From Terriglobia bacterium (GTDB lineage Bacteria; Acidobacteriota; Terriglobia; Bryobacterales; UBA6623): a DNA stretch of 64,000 bases. The position numbers were made by a program, and so were the translations under genes. The notes under the pieces are model-generated. The model saw only the letters and a list, made by a program, of their open reading frames with translations, searched no databases and was not told the origin of the DNA. Shown one piece after another: positions 17,264 through 30,742 of this stretch (positions are counted from its first letter, which is position 1; each line of letters begins with the position of its first letter). The stretch covers positions 36,893-100,892 of the forward strand of contig VXMF01000018.1 in assembly GCA_009841225.1 (NCBI GenBank). Direction: 5' to 3'.

Positions 17264-17352
17264 TGGTGCGCAAGAGAGGACTTGAACCTCCACGGGATTT
17301 AACTCCCACTAGGACCTGAACCTAGCGCGTCTGCCAATTCCGCCACTTGCGC
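17264..17352 (-). tRNA. tRNA-Leu (anticodon CAG)
   Basis: 89-nt minus-strand tRNA with an encoded 3' CCA (17266-17264). The acceptor stem is GCGCAAG/CTTGCGC (7 bp). The D-arm GGCGGAATTGGCAGACGCGC, a 5-bp anticodon stem CTAGG/CCTAG with loop TTCAGGT, an extended variable arm (class II, TGGGAGTTAAATCCCG) and the T-arm with GGTTCAAGTCC are all present. The anticodon CAG lies at 17318-17316. It decodes CUG, the most used Leu codon in this GC-rich genome. Confidence 0.95.
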
Positions 17353-17475
17353 ACAGGCTGGCGGCTACCTCGAAGCACCGCGCGGCGACCGGTGCTGCCA
17401 CCGTTCCCATTGTAGGACATCGGCTCTCGGCAACCGTTCGCTTCGAGGCTGCCTCCGCGACCGCCGCCCCGTGCC

Positions 17476-19761
17476 TTACCAGATCGTAGTGAAACCGACC
17501 GTCACTGCCCGGCCGATCTCGGGAATCCGCCGGCCGGTGAACGGATTCAGAGAATTGAGGTGCTCGTAGTAGTACTTGTCTCCGGCATTCTCGATTCCGA
17601 GATGAAGCGTCGATCCTTCCCACAAGTCGGCCCCGAACCGGAATCCGTGCAGGGTGAACCCGGGCGAGGGCGACTCCAGACGAGCAGCGGAGACTCTCCG
17701 CTGGTCCCACACGTTGCGCATGCCGTATTCCGCCCAAACGCGCCGTGCGGGAGCCACGAATCGCACGGCTGAGTCGAGCTCCATCGGCGCGATCCCCAGA
17801 ACCGGCTGCATCAGCTCCCGATCGTCCGCGATGGTCTTGGACGCCTGCAGGCGGAACTCGAACCGATCAGACGTCCTCCGCACACCGAGATTCCAGCCGC
17901 GGAAGAATGCGCTTTCGCCGTTGACGTAGCGGAAGACCGCGGGCGGGCTCAGCGGCAGCCGCCTGTTCAGTCCGCGCACCGGAGTGACCGTGATGTAGTC
18001 CCGGAGGCTACGGACGAATCCGCCGGCACTGATGCGGAACTTGCCCGCCTGCCATTCCATGTTGAGGTCACCCTGCAAGCTGGACTCTGGCCTGAGAGCG
18101 GGATCTCCCATGAACTCCGCCGCTACCTGGAAGCGCGTGCTTGGAAATCGGTCGGAATACCGTTCCAGAGCGTTGGCCGTTCGCGCGACGCGCCCGACGC
18201 CGCCCGCGATCGTGAATCCGCAGCCTAGGTCATGGCGTCCCGCTAGGCTGAAGTTCGCGTTCGTCTCGCGACGCCCTACCTCCGCGCCCGTATTGGCGAG
18301 AAAGAACTCGCTCGGCCGCCCGGCGTCGCTGGTGACGAAATCCAGGCGCACGGCCGCCCGGACCTCGCCCCGGTCGAAACTGCGGCCGGCATGGAAGTAG
18401 GTCCCGATGTCGGCCAGCGACACCCCCGCCCACACGGCGTCGCTGAAGATGAGCTTGCGGTTGCTGGCGCGGGCGATGAATCGCTGGGCGTCCTGCTCGA
18501 GGCGGAAGAAATCAAACCCTGCCTGCAGCTGCCATTGGTCGCTTGGCGAGAACTCGACCCGCCCATCCCCGCCGACCGTGTCGGACTCCGCCGGGAGCGA
18601 GACGTCCAGAGCGAACGGCGGCTTCCGTCCGGGCATGTCCATTGCGGTGGGTTTGCCGCGATTGCTCATTCGATGGCTCTTCTTGTTGACGTAGGCGCCC
18701 AGCTTTACAGACGAGATAGCCCCCTCGGGATTCGTCGCGCGGTAGCTCGCCTGCCAGGAGCGGAGCAGGAAGTGCTCGGCCGTCAGCAGCCTGCCCGGAT
18801 AGTCGACGCCGGTCTGTTCGTCGTACAAGCCGCCGACCTGCAATTCCTGCTGCGGGGTGGGATTGAAGCGAAGCTTGGCGCCGAACTGGTGGGAGGCCGC
18901 ATCACCCGGCACGAGCGCGCTGGATGGCCTCCCGCTCGCTCCCGCTTCGTAGTCGTTGAGCAGGTCGCCCGTCGCCCGCAGGCTGAGGCCGAATCCGGAG
19001 TTGCCTGCATCGACCCGCGCATTGGCCATGCGTCCGGCTCCGTTACTCCTCCAACCGATCCCACCCCTGCCCCCAACACGCCAGTTCTGGCGAGCCGGAA
19101 CGGGTTCCGAACTGACGAGAATGGCAGCCATCGCCCCCGCACCTTCGGTTAGCGCGTAGGGGCCGGTGACAACTTCCACCTCCGCGACCGAACTGGGATC
19201 GACGTGACTCAGCTCCGAGTCCATGCGCGCAGGCCCTGCCGCGAACGTCCGCGTGCCATCGACAACCATTGCGAGCTGAGTCTCCCGGAGCCCCTGCACG
19301 ACGGGCTCGAAGTTCGTGCCGCCCCTCCGAAGGACATGCACGTGCGGAGTCGCGCGCAGACTCTCGACCAAGCCAGCTCTCGCGAGACGATCGGGCTCGG
19401 CCGATTCGGACGCGACCGGAGCTATCGGATCGAACTCGTCGACGACATCCAAGGCACCCGCGACCGGCACCAGCTGCAGGCGGACCGTCACTTCGTGCTG
19501 TCCGGCCGTCGAGACGATCTCCGTTCGAAAGCCCTCGGCCGCCACGTCCACGGCAGCCGCGTGCTCTCGGAACTCCGCGACCCCTGAGGCGGTGGTCGCG
19601 CCCCGAGCCAACTCCGACCCGGACTTGTCCCGCAGGACCACGACGGCATTCTGAACGACGGCTCCTGACGGATCGACCACTTGGACCGCCAGATCCGCCC
19701 AGGCCGTCGTCGCGGCCCACACGAAACTCAATAACCTAGATGCTCTTCCCAGATTCCCCAC
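17476..19761 (-). CDS. TonB-dependent receptor with carboxypeptidase-regulatory-like N-terminus
   Basis: 761-residue outer-membrane receptor. A signal peptide (SFVWAATTAWA) is followed by an Ig-like carboxypeptidase-regulatory domain (PSGAVVQNAVVVLRDKSG), typical of SusC-like acidobacterial receptors. The plug has HVLRRGGTNFEPVVQGLRE and MVVDGTRTF, then ARMDSELSHVDPSSVAEVEV and GPYALTEGAGAM. The 22-strand barrel ends in the aromatic tail VGFTTIW. The RMD-VDP segment recalls OprC/NosA copper receptors, and an upstream Cys-rich secreted protein supports metal import, but this is inference. The start is the GTG at 19761, with a purine-rich GGGGGGAA before it; an ATG frame extends to 19842. Confidence 0.85.
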   Translation of the reverse strand: MGNLGRASRLLSFVWAATTAWADLAVQVVDPSGAVVQNAVVVLRDKSGSELARGATTASGVAEFREHAAAVDVAAEGFRTEIVSTAGQHEVTVRLQLVPVAGALDVVDEFDPIAPVASESAEPDRLARAGLVESLRATPHVHVLRRGGTNFEPVVQGLRETQLAMVVDGTRTFAAGPARMDSELSHVDPSSVAEVEVVTGPYALTEGAGAMAAILVSSEPVPARQNWRVGGRGGIGWRSNGAGRMANARVDAGNSGFGLSLRATGDLLNDYEAGASGRPSSALVPGDAASHQFGAKLRFNPTPQQELQVGGLYDEQTGVDYPGRLLTAEHFLLRSWQASYRATNPEGAISSVKLGAYVNKKSHRMSNRGKPTAMDMPGRKPPFALDVSLPAESDTVGGDGRVEFSPSDQWQLQAGFDFFRLEQDAQRFIARASNRKLIFSDAVWAGVSLADIGTYFHAGRSFDRGEVRAAVRLDFVTSDAGRPSEFFLANTGAEVGRRETNANFSLAGRHDLGCGFTIAGGVGRVARTANALERYSDRFPSTRFQVAAEFMGDPALRPESSLQGDLNMEWQAGKFRISAGGFVRSLRDYITVTPVRGLNRRLPLSPPAVFRYVNGESAFFRGWNLGVRRTSDRFEFRLQASKTIADDRELMQPVLGIAPMELDSAVRFVAPARRVWAEYGMRNVWDQRRVSAARLESPSPGFTLHGFRFGADLWEGSTLHLGIENAGDKYYYEHLNSLNPFTGRRIPEIGRAVTVGFTTIW

Positions 19762-19887
19762 TCGATTCCCCCCGCATTCCCGAACCGGGTCGCCGCAGCG
19801 CGGCAGCGACACCGAAAGGGGCCGAGCCGCGCCCCCGCGCAAGGCCCGTGCGGACCAAGCGTCAGGAGTGCCGAAGACTCAGCCAGC

Positions 19888-20313
19888 CTATGCGAGTTGG
19901 GGAGGTGGGGCGGGTGGGGCGGGGCTCTGAGACGGCCATTCCGCGGTTGGCGGATCGGCCTGAAACGGCAGCCTCGCCGGCCAGGGCAGTTGTCCGGCGA
20001 ACTCGGGCAGGCACGGCGGCTCGGGATTCCAAGCGGGCTTGGCGTGGTCGTTGCTGCAGCGGCTCTTGATGCGGCACTTTGCGTCGGTCCCGGGCGCGCT
20101 GCTTGAACGGTGACAGGCCATGGAGGGTCCCGCAGGCCGCTCCTGGCTGTGCGGCGACGCCTTCATCGGGCACTGCCTGCGGCATTGCCCGGCCTCCACA
20201 CTGAGCCGACAGCACGCCGGCCGTGGCGAGAGGGCGGCCGACACCGCCTGCCATGGCAGCAATGCGAGCGAAAGAATCAGCGCCGCAGATCGGAACAAGC
20301 GAAGGTTACGCAC
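19888..20313 (-). CDS. Small secreted Cys/Pro-rich protein
   Basis: 141-residue product with a typical signal peptide (RNLRLFRSAALILSLALL, cleaved near AVSA-AL). The mature part carries nine cysteines (ACC, GQC, RQC, MAC, AKC, SRC, PPC), with CPMK, MACH and CSNDH arrangements, and a Pro-rich tail. Cys/Met/His spacing of this kind suits metal (copper-like) binding. I do not recognise a family. The GTG at 20313 gives the compact signal peptide; an ATG at 20340 overlaps a TAGAAT hexamer. Its stop lies 126 bp before the TonB receptor start on the same strand, so cotranscription is plausible. Confidence 0.5.
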   Translation of the reverse strand: MRNLRLFRSAALILSLALLPWQAVSAALSPRPACCRLSVEAGQCRRQCPMKASPHSQERPAGPSMACHRSSSAPGTDAKCRIKSRCSNDHAKPAWNPEPPCLPEFAGQLPWPARLPFQADPPTAEWPSQSPAPPAPPPQLA

Positions 20314-20514
20314 GCTACCGTGTCTGGCCCCTCGTCCCATTCTAGCCGACAGCCGCGCGAGCGGCAAAGGCAGGCGAGTCCTGAACGCTCTGCGCGGAGG
20401 GTCTCCGAGCGCCGAATGCAGGGTCCTCGCCAACTGCCGTGGCGGGTGCGGCATCAGGCTGGCAGGCGGCCGGGGTCTTGCGGGCGTCTGCTCCCCGATT
20501 GGTCGAAGCTCGCC

Positions 20515-21603
20515 TCAGTTCCCGCCGCCGGCAAATCGCCGCAGCTCATCCAGGCCGAGTCCGGAGCCAAACCCTCGGATCTCGTCGGCGCCGGCACGAG
20601 CCAAGAACAGCGCATAGTCTGCCCGCACGGAAGATCTGGCAGGAACCCAGCCGATCGTCTTCTCATCGAACAATCGGCCGCGTTGCAATGCTTCCCATCG
20701 CGTCTCGGGAAACGGCGAAGCTCCAAACTCCATGCCGCACGTGAGGGTGCGCCCGTTCCAAGGCTTGTGGGTACGCGAGAAATTCTCCTCCCAAATGCCC
20801 AGCCACGGGAAGTCGCTGCGCTTCCATACGTAGCCAAAGAGCGTCGCGGAGTCAGGATGGTAGGCGGCGAAGAACGCCTCTTCCTGTTCGGGGTCCATCA
20901 GGTGAGCCGTGTAGGCACCGGACACATCGTCCTCTACCGCGCAGCGCATGTCGCCCAAGCCGCCCGCCGCGAGCGGCGCCAGCGGCCAGTCAAACTCCGC
21001 GCCTGCCACGAATCGATCGGCACCAGGGGCGAACTCGCCCTCCAGCACCTTCGACCGAGTGGCAGACATCTCGAACAGCGTCTTGCCCTTTTCCAAGAAC
21101 GGCGGCCCCAGCGTCGCGTGCTGCGTCCAACCGACCGGCCGGTCGACGCCGGCCAAGTTGGTGGCCATCTCGGATATGTCCACGCGGCCGCTTCCGGCCG
21201 TGACTTTCAGCTGCCGTTCGAACCGCATCCCGGCCAGTGGGAACTCGGCGCTGAGCTTGACCCAGCCTTCGCCGGAGGCAACCTCCCAGTCCACTGAGGA
21301 ACCCTCGCCATGCACGCCCAGCCCGGCAGCAGCCTCTTCGGCGGACGGCACGCCGAAGATATCGAAGCAGAGATTGTGCCCGGCGATGCCGGAAAGCAGG
21401 CGCGCCTCAAAGCCCTCGCCATACTGCGGGTGGGCGGCGGGCTCGTACGCCGACGGGTCGATCGTCTCCCACGGGGGATCCCAGAGCGGATTAACCCCGG
21501 CCTCTTTCAACTCGACTGCGGCGATGTGGCCTCCGCCCGGCAGCAGCGTGACGCGCAAGCGGTCGTTTTCGAGATGGACCTGGCGGCGATTTGCGATTCC
21601 CAT
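20515..21603 (-). CDS. Aldose-1-epimerase-like (galactose mutarotase-like) protein
   Basis: 362-residue beta-sandwich protein of the galactose-mutarotase-like superfamily. The start MGIANRRQVHLENDRLRVTLLPGGGHIAAVEL is a typical opening for a superfamily member, with NPLWDPPWETIDP, HNLCFDIFG and GWTQHATLGPPF further on. Such proteins bind or interconvert sugars, often as mutarotases or as DUF4432-like relatives. I see no lipoprotein signal, so it is likely cytoplasmic. The ATG at 21603 was chosen over the longer frame because the conserved beta-strand begins there. Divergent from gltB; the substrate is unknown. Confidence 0.7.
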   Translation of the reverse strand: MGIANRRQVHLENDRLRVTLLPGGGHIAAVELKEAGVNPLWDPPWETIDPSAYEPAAHPQYGEGFEARLLSGIAGHNLCFDIFGVPSAEEAAAGLGVHGEGSSVDWEVASGEGWVKLSAEFPLAGMRFERQLKVTAGSGRVDISEMATNLAGVDRPVGWTQHATLGPPFLEKGKTLFEMSATRSKVLEGEFAPGADRFVAGAEFDWPLAPLAAGGLGDMRCAVEDDVSGAYTAHLMDPEQEEAFFAAYHPDSATLFGYVWKRSDFPWLGIWEENFSRTHKPWNGRTLTCGMEFGASPFPETRWEALQRGRLFDEKTIGWVPARSSVRADYALFLARAGADEIRGFGSGLGLDELRRFAGGGN

Positions 21604-21624
21604 GGTGCGGTGCCGAAGCGCCCA

Positions 21625-21633
21625 AGAATACCA
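21625..21633 (-). promoter_or_regulatory. Extended -10-like TGGTATTCT before the epimerase-like gene
   Basis: TGGTATTCT (extended -10) on the minus strand, whose TATTCT lies at 21630-21625, ends 21 nt before the ATG at 21603. Compatible with a short leader. Confidence 0.4.
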
Positions 21634-21646
21634 CGCGCCGCCCGAT

Positions 21647-21655
21647 TGGTATGAT
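21647..21655 (+). promoter_or_regulatory. Extended -10 TGGTATGAT before gltB
   Basis: TGGTATGAT has both the TGn extension and a near-consensus TATGAT (21650-21655). Transcription would start near 21662, giving gltB a leader of about 120 nt, unlike most genes here. AGGGAAA at 21771 is a plausible Shine-Dalgarno sequence. Confidence 0.45.
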
Positions 21656-21782
21656 ATGGAGCGCGGCCCCGTCGCCATCCACAGGGCTAGGGCTGCGCTT
21701 GCGTCTCAACTCCGATCTTCGACCGCGGCACCCATGGCGCCTAGGGATGGCTCGGAGCCACCGGGGCGCTAGGGAAATTGTC

Positions 21783-26303
<4,521 letters not shown>

Positions 26304-26321
26304 CAAGGCGCACGCAGAAGC

Positions 26322-27722
26322 TCAGAAATCGGCGCTTCCGGGCGTGCGCGGGAACGGGATCACGTCGCGCACGTTGGCCATGCCGGTCACGTAGCTGATG
26401 GTGCGCTCCAAGCCCAAGCCGAAGCCGGCATGCGGTACCGTGCCGTAGCGGCGCAGATCGCGGTACCAACCGTAAGGCTCCGCGTCGATCCCGCACTCGG
26501 CGAGCCGGCTGTCGAGAACGTCGAGCCGTTCCTCCCGCTGGCTGCCGCCGACGATCTCCCCGATTCCCGGAGCGAGCACATCCATTGCCGCAACCGTTTC
26601 GCCGCTGTCGTCCAGGCGCATGTAGAACGGCTTGATGCGCTTCGGATAGTTGGTCACGACGACCGGGCGTCGCACGTATTCTTCGGTCAGGTAGCGCTCG
26701 TGCTCGGACTGCAGGTCGGCACCCCACGAAACCTCGAATGCGAACTTCTTCTTGGCGTTCTGCAAGGCACGCACTGCCTCGCTATACGTCATCCGCTCGA
26801 ACGGTTGGTCGACCACCGCCTGCAAGCGGCTGATCGCGTCGGGATGAATTCGCTGCGCGAAGAACTCCATGTCATCGGCGCGCTCTTCCAGCACCGTTCG
26901 AAACAGACGCTTGAGCAGCGCCTCAGCTAGGTCGGCGTTGTCGTTGAGATCCGCGAAAGCAGTTTCCGGCTCGATCATCCAGAACTCGGCCAAATGTCGG
27001 CTGGTGTTGGAATTCTCCGCCCTGAACGTCGGTCCGAACGTGTAGACCTTGCTCAGGGCCAAGCAGTAGGCCTCCACATTGAGCTGTCCGGATACCGTCA
27101 GGAAGGCTTCGCGACCAAAGAAGTCACGCGAAAAGTCGGGGGCGCCATCGGCGTCGCGCGGCAGCCGCGCCAGATCGAGCGTACTCACGCGGAACAGCTC
27201 TCCCGCACCTTCCGTGTCCGACGCCGTGATGATCGGAGTGTGGATCCAGAGGTAGCCGCTGGCGTCGAAGAACCGGTGGACCGCCTGCGCCAAGCAGTTC
27301 CTGACGCGCGCGACTGCCCCGAAGGTATTGGTACGGGGCCTCAAATGGGCAACCTCGCGGAGAAACTCAAAGCTGTGGCGCTTCGGGGAGATTGGGTAGG
27401 TGTCGGGATCGTCCACCCAGCCTTCGACCGCGATCTCCGCCGCACGAATCTCGACACTCTGGCCGCGCCCCAGCGATTCGACCAATTCGCCCCGGACCGT
27501 CACTGCACACCCGCTGCCGAGGTGCTGGATTTCCCGCGCGTAGTTCGGAAGGGCTCCGTCAGCTACGACCTGCAGGCTCGCGAAGCACGAACCATCGTTG
27601 ATCTGGAGGAACGACAGCCCCGCCTTGGAGTCTCGGCGGGTGCGCACCCAGCCCCGGACAGCCACGTCCGTACCGACACCAACCGCCCCTCTCAGGAGTT
27701 CGGCGATCTCTCGCTTCACCAT
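26322..27722 (-). CDS. asnS: Asparaginyl-tRNA synthetase
   Basis: Class IIb synthetase (466 residues) that charges tRNA-Asn. An OB-fold anticodon-binding domain ([19 protein letters not shown]) opens it, and the catalytic core follows: motif 1 near residue 150, motif 2 [21 protein letters not shown], and motif 3 [16 protein letters not shown]. The [17 protein letters not shown] block distinguishes AsnRS from AspRS. The N-terminal start [12 protein letters not shown] matches the family. A copy of the sequence around its start codon sits 108 bp upstream. Convergent with gltB, divergent from ddl. Confidence 0.96.
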   Translation of the reverse strand: MVKREIAELLRGAVGVGTDVAVRGWVRTRRDSKAGLSFLQINDGSCFASLQVVADGALPNYAREIQHLGSGCAVTVRGELVESLGRGQSVEIRAAEIAVEGWVDDPDTYPISPKRHSFEFLREVAHLRPRTNTFGAVARVRNCLAQAVHRFFDASGYLWIHTPIITASDTEGAGELFRVSTLDLARLPRDADGAPDFSRDFFGREAFLTVSGQLNVEAYCLALSKVYTFGPTFRAENSNTSRHLAEFWMIEPETAFADLNDNADLAEALLKRLFRTVLEERADDMEFFAQRIHPDAISRLQAVVDQPFERMTYSEAVRALQNAKKKFAFEVSWGADLQSEHERYLTEEYVRRPVVVTNYPKRIKPFYMRLDDSGETVAAMDVLAPGIGEIVGGSQREERLDVLDSRLAECGIDAEPYGWYRDLRRYGTVPHAGFGLGLERTISYVTGMANVRDVIPFPRTPGSADF

Positions 27723-27849
27723 ACTGACTAGTTTGCAGGATTGCGCGCGACCTTACGGACTGCGAGGCCAGAACGCCGAGCGAGGGGGCCCGGTTCCTCC
27801 CAGCGACGAAGCGACTGCTTGTTTCGCCATACTGATAGGTTGGTCGGAT
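27714..27849. repeat. Imperfect 28-bp direct repeat around the asnS start, 108 bp apart
   Basis: 27714-27741 and 27822-27849 share 20 of 28 bases, with CCATACTGA identical in both. The first copy spans the asnS start codon (complement CAGTATGGTGAAG); the second also carries an ATG in the same orientation (CAGTATGGCGAAA) that would begin a short 25-codon reading frame. The rest of the 222-bp asnS-ddl gap holds nothing else I recognise. Confidence 0.5.
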
Positions 27850-27944
27850 CCCGACTGGCCGGGCTGGCGTGAAGGGATGCTGGGGACGGCATCGCAGTTC
27901 CTTCAAGGCCGGCAGCCAACTCGCTCCGCCTGCCTCCAGCGCAC

Positions 27945-29006
27945 ATGGCTTCGCAAACGATCCGAGTGCTAGTCCTGTTCGGCGGCCGGTCGAGCGAGCA
28001 CGAGGTTTCGGTCCAATCCGCGTCGTCGATCATCTCGGCATTGGACTCGGCACGCTACGCGGCAATCCCGGTGGCGATCGAGCGCTCGGGCAGATGGCTG
28101 GATCCAGCAGCATCGGCAAGTCTGCTGCCACAAGAGACGGCCAGCAAGTGCTCCTTGACCCAGGTGGAGATTGCTCACCAGCCGGGCAGCTCGAGGGGCT
28201 TCGATGTGGTGTTCCCGGTCTTGCACGGGCCGTACGGAGAGGACGGCCGGCTCCAAGGCCTGCTGGACATGGCCGGCTTGCCCTACGTCGGTTCGGGCGT
28301 GCGCGGTTCAGCCTGCGGCATGGACAAGGACGTCATGAAGCGGCTGTTGAACGAGAGCGAGATCCCCACCCTGCCCCACGAGATCGTGTGGCGAGGCGAG
28401 GCCGGGGAGAGTGTGTCCCGAATCGAGCTCAATACCGGCTACCCGGCATTCGTCAAGCCGGCAAACCTCGGTTCGTCTGTCGGCATTCGCCGGGTGGAGA
28501 ACCGGCAGGCCCTGATCGATGCGCTGGACTATGCGCATGAATTCGACACGAAAGTGATCGTGGAGCCCGGCGTCGAAGCGCGCGAGATCGAGTGCGCGGT
28601 GATCGGCAATCGCTCGCCAGAGGCGTCCCTGCCGGGAGAAATCGTGACCCACGGCGGCTTCTACGACTACGAGACCAAGTACGTCACCGACTCGGCCGAG
28701 CTGATCGCGCCCGCCAAGCTCGACACAGAACAGGTCGAAGCGGTTCGCGACCTCGCGGTGAAGGCATTCCGCGCGCTGGATTGCTCCGGATTGGCGCGGG
28801 TGGACTTCTTCATCGCAAATGACCCGCACCGGCCAGGCATCTTGGTCAACGAAGTCAACACAATGCCGGGCTTCACTTCGATCAGCATGTTCCCGCGCAT
28901 GTGGGCGGTGTCGGGACTTCCGTATGAGCGCTTGATCGAGCGATTGCTGGAGTTGGCGCTGGAACGGCACGCAGACGCAAGCTCCTTGCGGTTCGACATC
29001 GCATAG
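27945..29006 (+). CDS. ddl: D-alanine--D-alanine ligase
   Basis: ATP-grasp ligase (353 residues) that makes D-Ala-D-Ala for peptidoglycan. LFGGRSSEHEVSVQSA opens the N-terminal domain, VFPVLHGPYGEDGRLQGLL the D-Ala site, FVKPANLGSSVGI the nucleotide site, and the C-terminal LVNEVNTMPGFTSISMFP is the Mg/ATP loop. Normal length. It is not in a mur cluster here. No Shine-Dalgarno or TANNNT hexamer is clear near the ATG. Convergent with folK, 13 bp from its stop. Confidence 0.96.
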   Translation: MASQTIRVLVLFGGRSSEHEVSVQSASSIISALDSARYAAIPVAIERSGRWLDPAASASLLPQETASKCSLTQVEIAHQPGSSRGFDVVFPVLHGPYGEDGRLQGLLDMAGLPYVGSGVRGSACGMDKDVMKRLLNESEIPTLPHEIVWRGEAGESVSRIELNTGYPAFVKPANLGSSVGIRRVENRQALIDALDYAHEFDTKVIVEPGVEAREIECAVIGNRSPEASLPGEIVTHGGFYDYETKYVTDSAELIAPAKLDTEQVEAVRDLAVKAFRALDCSGLARVDFFIANDPHRPGILVNEVNTMPGFTSISMFPRMWAVSGLPYERLIERLLELALERHADASSLRFDIA

Positions 29007-29019
29007 CGAGCCGCCGTTT

Positions 29020-29496
29020 CTAGGCTTCCTGTTCGCCCGCCGCGCTCGTGAGCCCCGCGAGCAGCCTGCGGACGGTGACGTTGAACGACGGGTGCACGAG
29101 ATTTGGAGCGATCTCCGCCAGCGGTTCAAGGACGAATCCCCGCTCGTGCATGCGCGGGTGCGGAATCTGCAGGGCCTGCTGGCACAGTACGAGATCGTCA
29201 TACAGCAATATGTCGATATCGAGCACGCGCGGTTCATTGCGCGTCGTTCGGCTCCTGCCCCGCTGTCGTTCGATCTGCATCGCCGCCGACAGCAACTCAG
29301 AGGGCTCTAAAGCCGTCTCGAGGCAGACGCAGGTGTTGAGAAACATGCCGCCGCCGGGGCAATCGACCGGATCGGTCTCGACCACGGGCGCGCGCGCGAG
29401 CACGGTCCCGACTCGGCTCAGGCGAGCCAGTGCGAATCCCAGGTGCCCGTCCCGGTCACCGAGACTCGAGCCCAGTCCGAGATACGCCCTAGCCAC
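29020..29496 (-). CDS. folK: 6-hydroxymethyl-7,8-dihydropterin pyrophosphokinase
   Basis: Transfers pyrophosphate from ATP to the pterin, just before dihydropteroate synthase in folate synthesis. AYLGLGSSLGDRDGHL, TDPVDCPGGGMFLN and the RVLDIDILLYDDL metal-binding block are canonical; IPHPRMHERGFVLEPLAEI completes it. 158 residues, full length. Last gene of the folP-folB-folK operon; its start overlaps the folB stop by 8 bp. Confidence 0.95.
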   Translation of the reverse strand: MARAYLGLGSSLGDRDGHLGFALARLSRVGTVLARAPVVETDPVDCPGGGMFLNTCVCLETALEPSELLSAAMQIERQRGRSRTTRNEPRVLDIDILLYDDLVLCQQALQIPHPRMHERGFVLEPLAEIAPNLVHPSFNVTVRRLLAGLTSAAGEQEA

Positions 29497-29854
29497 GCCG
29501 GCTCCGGATCACTTCAACGCCGGCCCATGGCACGCCGAACTCGGCGAGTGCGGTGGGCTTGCGCACTCGCACGAGCACCTCTTCCGCAGCGAACCGCTTC
29601 AGCAGGGCTGCTGCGATCCCCTCCGCTATCGTCTCGATCAATGCATACTGCCGGATACCAGCCACCCGTTCGGCCTCGGCGCGCACCTCCACATAGTTGA
29701 TCGCTGCCTCGATTGAATCCTCCCTTGCGGCCTGGCTCAGATCGCAGCGCAGCTCGATATCGATCAACAGCATCTGGGACCCTTCGCGTTCCTGCTCGGC
29801 GCAGCCCACGCGCGCCTGCACCGGTATCTCGGGCAGCATGATCCTATCCCGCAT
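29489..29854 (-). CDS. folB: Dihydroneopterin aldolase
   Basis: Retro-aldol cleavage of dihydroneopterin in folate synthesis. The 121-residue T-fold protein has the catalytic glutamate region (GCAEQEREGSQ), the mid-block IEAAINYVEV, LIETIAEGIAAAL and the catalytic lysine in VRKPTALAEFGV. Translation probably starts in the folP tail: it overlaps folP by 11 bp and folK by 8 bp. Confidence 0.92.
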   Translation of the reverse strand: MRDRIMLPEIPVQARVGCAEQEREGSQMLLIDIELRCDLSQAAREDSIEAAINYVEVRAEAERVAGIRQYALIETIAEGIAAALLKRFAAEEVLVRVRKPTALAEFGVPWAGVEVIRSRRG

Positions 29855-30668
29855 TTCCCGCCTCCCTAATTGCGTCGGTCACGTCTACGACGCGCCGGCA
29901 TTGCCTGACATCGTGCACTCGCACCACAGCAGCCCCGTTCATGACAGCTGTCGCAACCGCTGCCAAGGTGCCTTCCAACCTCTCGTTGACGGGCAGGCGG
30001 CTGGGCAGGCTGCCCAAGAACGACTTGCGCGAAGGCCCGACCAAGACGGGACAGCCGAGCACGCGGAACTCCCCCAACCGCGCCAAGAGTTCGAAGTTCT
30101 GCCCCGCCGACTTGCCGAAGCCTAGGCCCGGGTCGACAGCGATCTCTCGGATTCCCGCCTGTCTGGCGCGTTCGGACTGGGCCTTCAGAAACGAACAGAC
30201 TTCAGCAACGACATCGCCGTAGGCTGTGTCCAGCTGCATCGTGGCGGGTTCGCCGCGCATGTGCATGATCACCACGCTGGCTCGGGCCGCGGCCGCGACC
30301 GAGAGCATCTGTGGATCTTGCAGCCCTCGAATATCGTTGACGATGCTTGCGCCCGACTCCAGGCAGCGCCTCGCAACACCCGGCTTGAGAGTATCGATCG
30401 AGATCGGCACGCTGACTCTCGCAGCTAGAGCCTCCAGTACTGGTAGCACTCGTCGAAGCTCGCCATCCTCGCTGATGCGTTCGGAACCGGGGCGCGAGCT
30501 CTCCCCGCCGACATCAATGATGTCCGCGCCTTCCTCGACCATCCGGACCCCCCGCTCGGTCGCCGACCCAACATCCAAGTAGAGCCCACCGTCCGAGAAC
30601 GAGTCCGGCGTCACGTTCAGGACGCCCATAACCAGCGTCCTGGGGGAGTTGAAGTGCGGGCCGAGCAC
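29844..30668 (-). CDS. folP: Dihydropteroate synthase
   Basis: Condenses hydroxymethyl-dihydropterin pyrophosphate with p-aminobenzoate; the target of sulfonamides. LVMGVLNVTPDSFSDGG, ADIIDVGGESSRPGS, ISIDTLKPGVARRCLESGA and NDIRG are the standard blocks, followed by DPGLGFGKSAGQN and LVGPSRKSFLG. The GTG at 30668 is the start, because GGAGG sits 7 nt upstream; the longer frame (to 30752) would overlap the divergent sulfatase gene. With this start it has 274 residues, a usual length. First gene of folP-folB-folK. Confidence 0.94.
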   Translation of the reverse strand: MLGPHFNSPRTLVMGVLNVTPDSFSDGGLYLDVGSATERGVRMVEEGADIIDVGGESSRPGSERISEDGELRRVLPVLEALAARVSVPISIDTLKPGVARRCLESGASIVNDIRGLQDPQMLSVAAAARASVVIMHMRGEPATMQLDTAYGDVVAEVCSFLKAQSERARQAGIREIAVDPGLGFGKSAGQNFELLARLGEFRVLGCPVLVGPSRKSFLGSLPSRLPVNERLEGTLAAVATAVMNGAAVVRVHDVRQCRRVVDVTDAIREAGNAG

Positions 30669-30675
30669 TGCCAGT

Positions 30676-30680
30676 CCTCC
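30676..30680 (-). promoter_or_regulatory. Shine-Dalgarno GGAGG that sets the folP start
   Basis: GGAGG on the minus strand, 7 nt before the GTG at 30668. It is one of few good ribosome sites in the window and decides this start. Confidence 0.65.
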
Positions 30681-30724
30681 ATTGTCGCCCTCGTAACCCC
30701 CGAGATCCGATTCCCGGCAGGCTC

Positions 30725-30733
30725 TGCTATGCT
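30725..30733 (+). promoter_or_regulatory. Extended -10 TGCTATGCT, leaderless sulfatase gene
   Basis: TGCTATGCT (TGn extension plus TATGCT at 30728-30733) ends 9 nt before the ATG at 30743. Among the strongest promoter candidates in the window. Confidence 0.55.
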
Positions 30734-30742
30734 TGCCCTGCG

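Noticed and set aside
20110..21297. A 395-residue plus-strand frame opposite the epimerase-like gene and the Cys-rich gene.
   Set aside because: No domain or signal; antisense to better candidates with conserved motifs.
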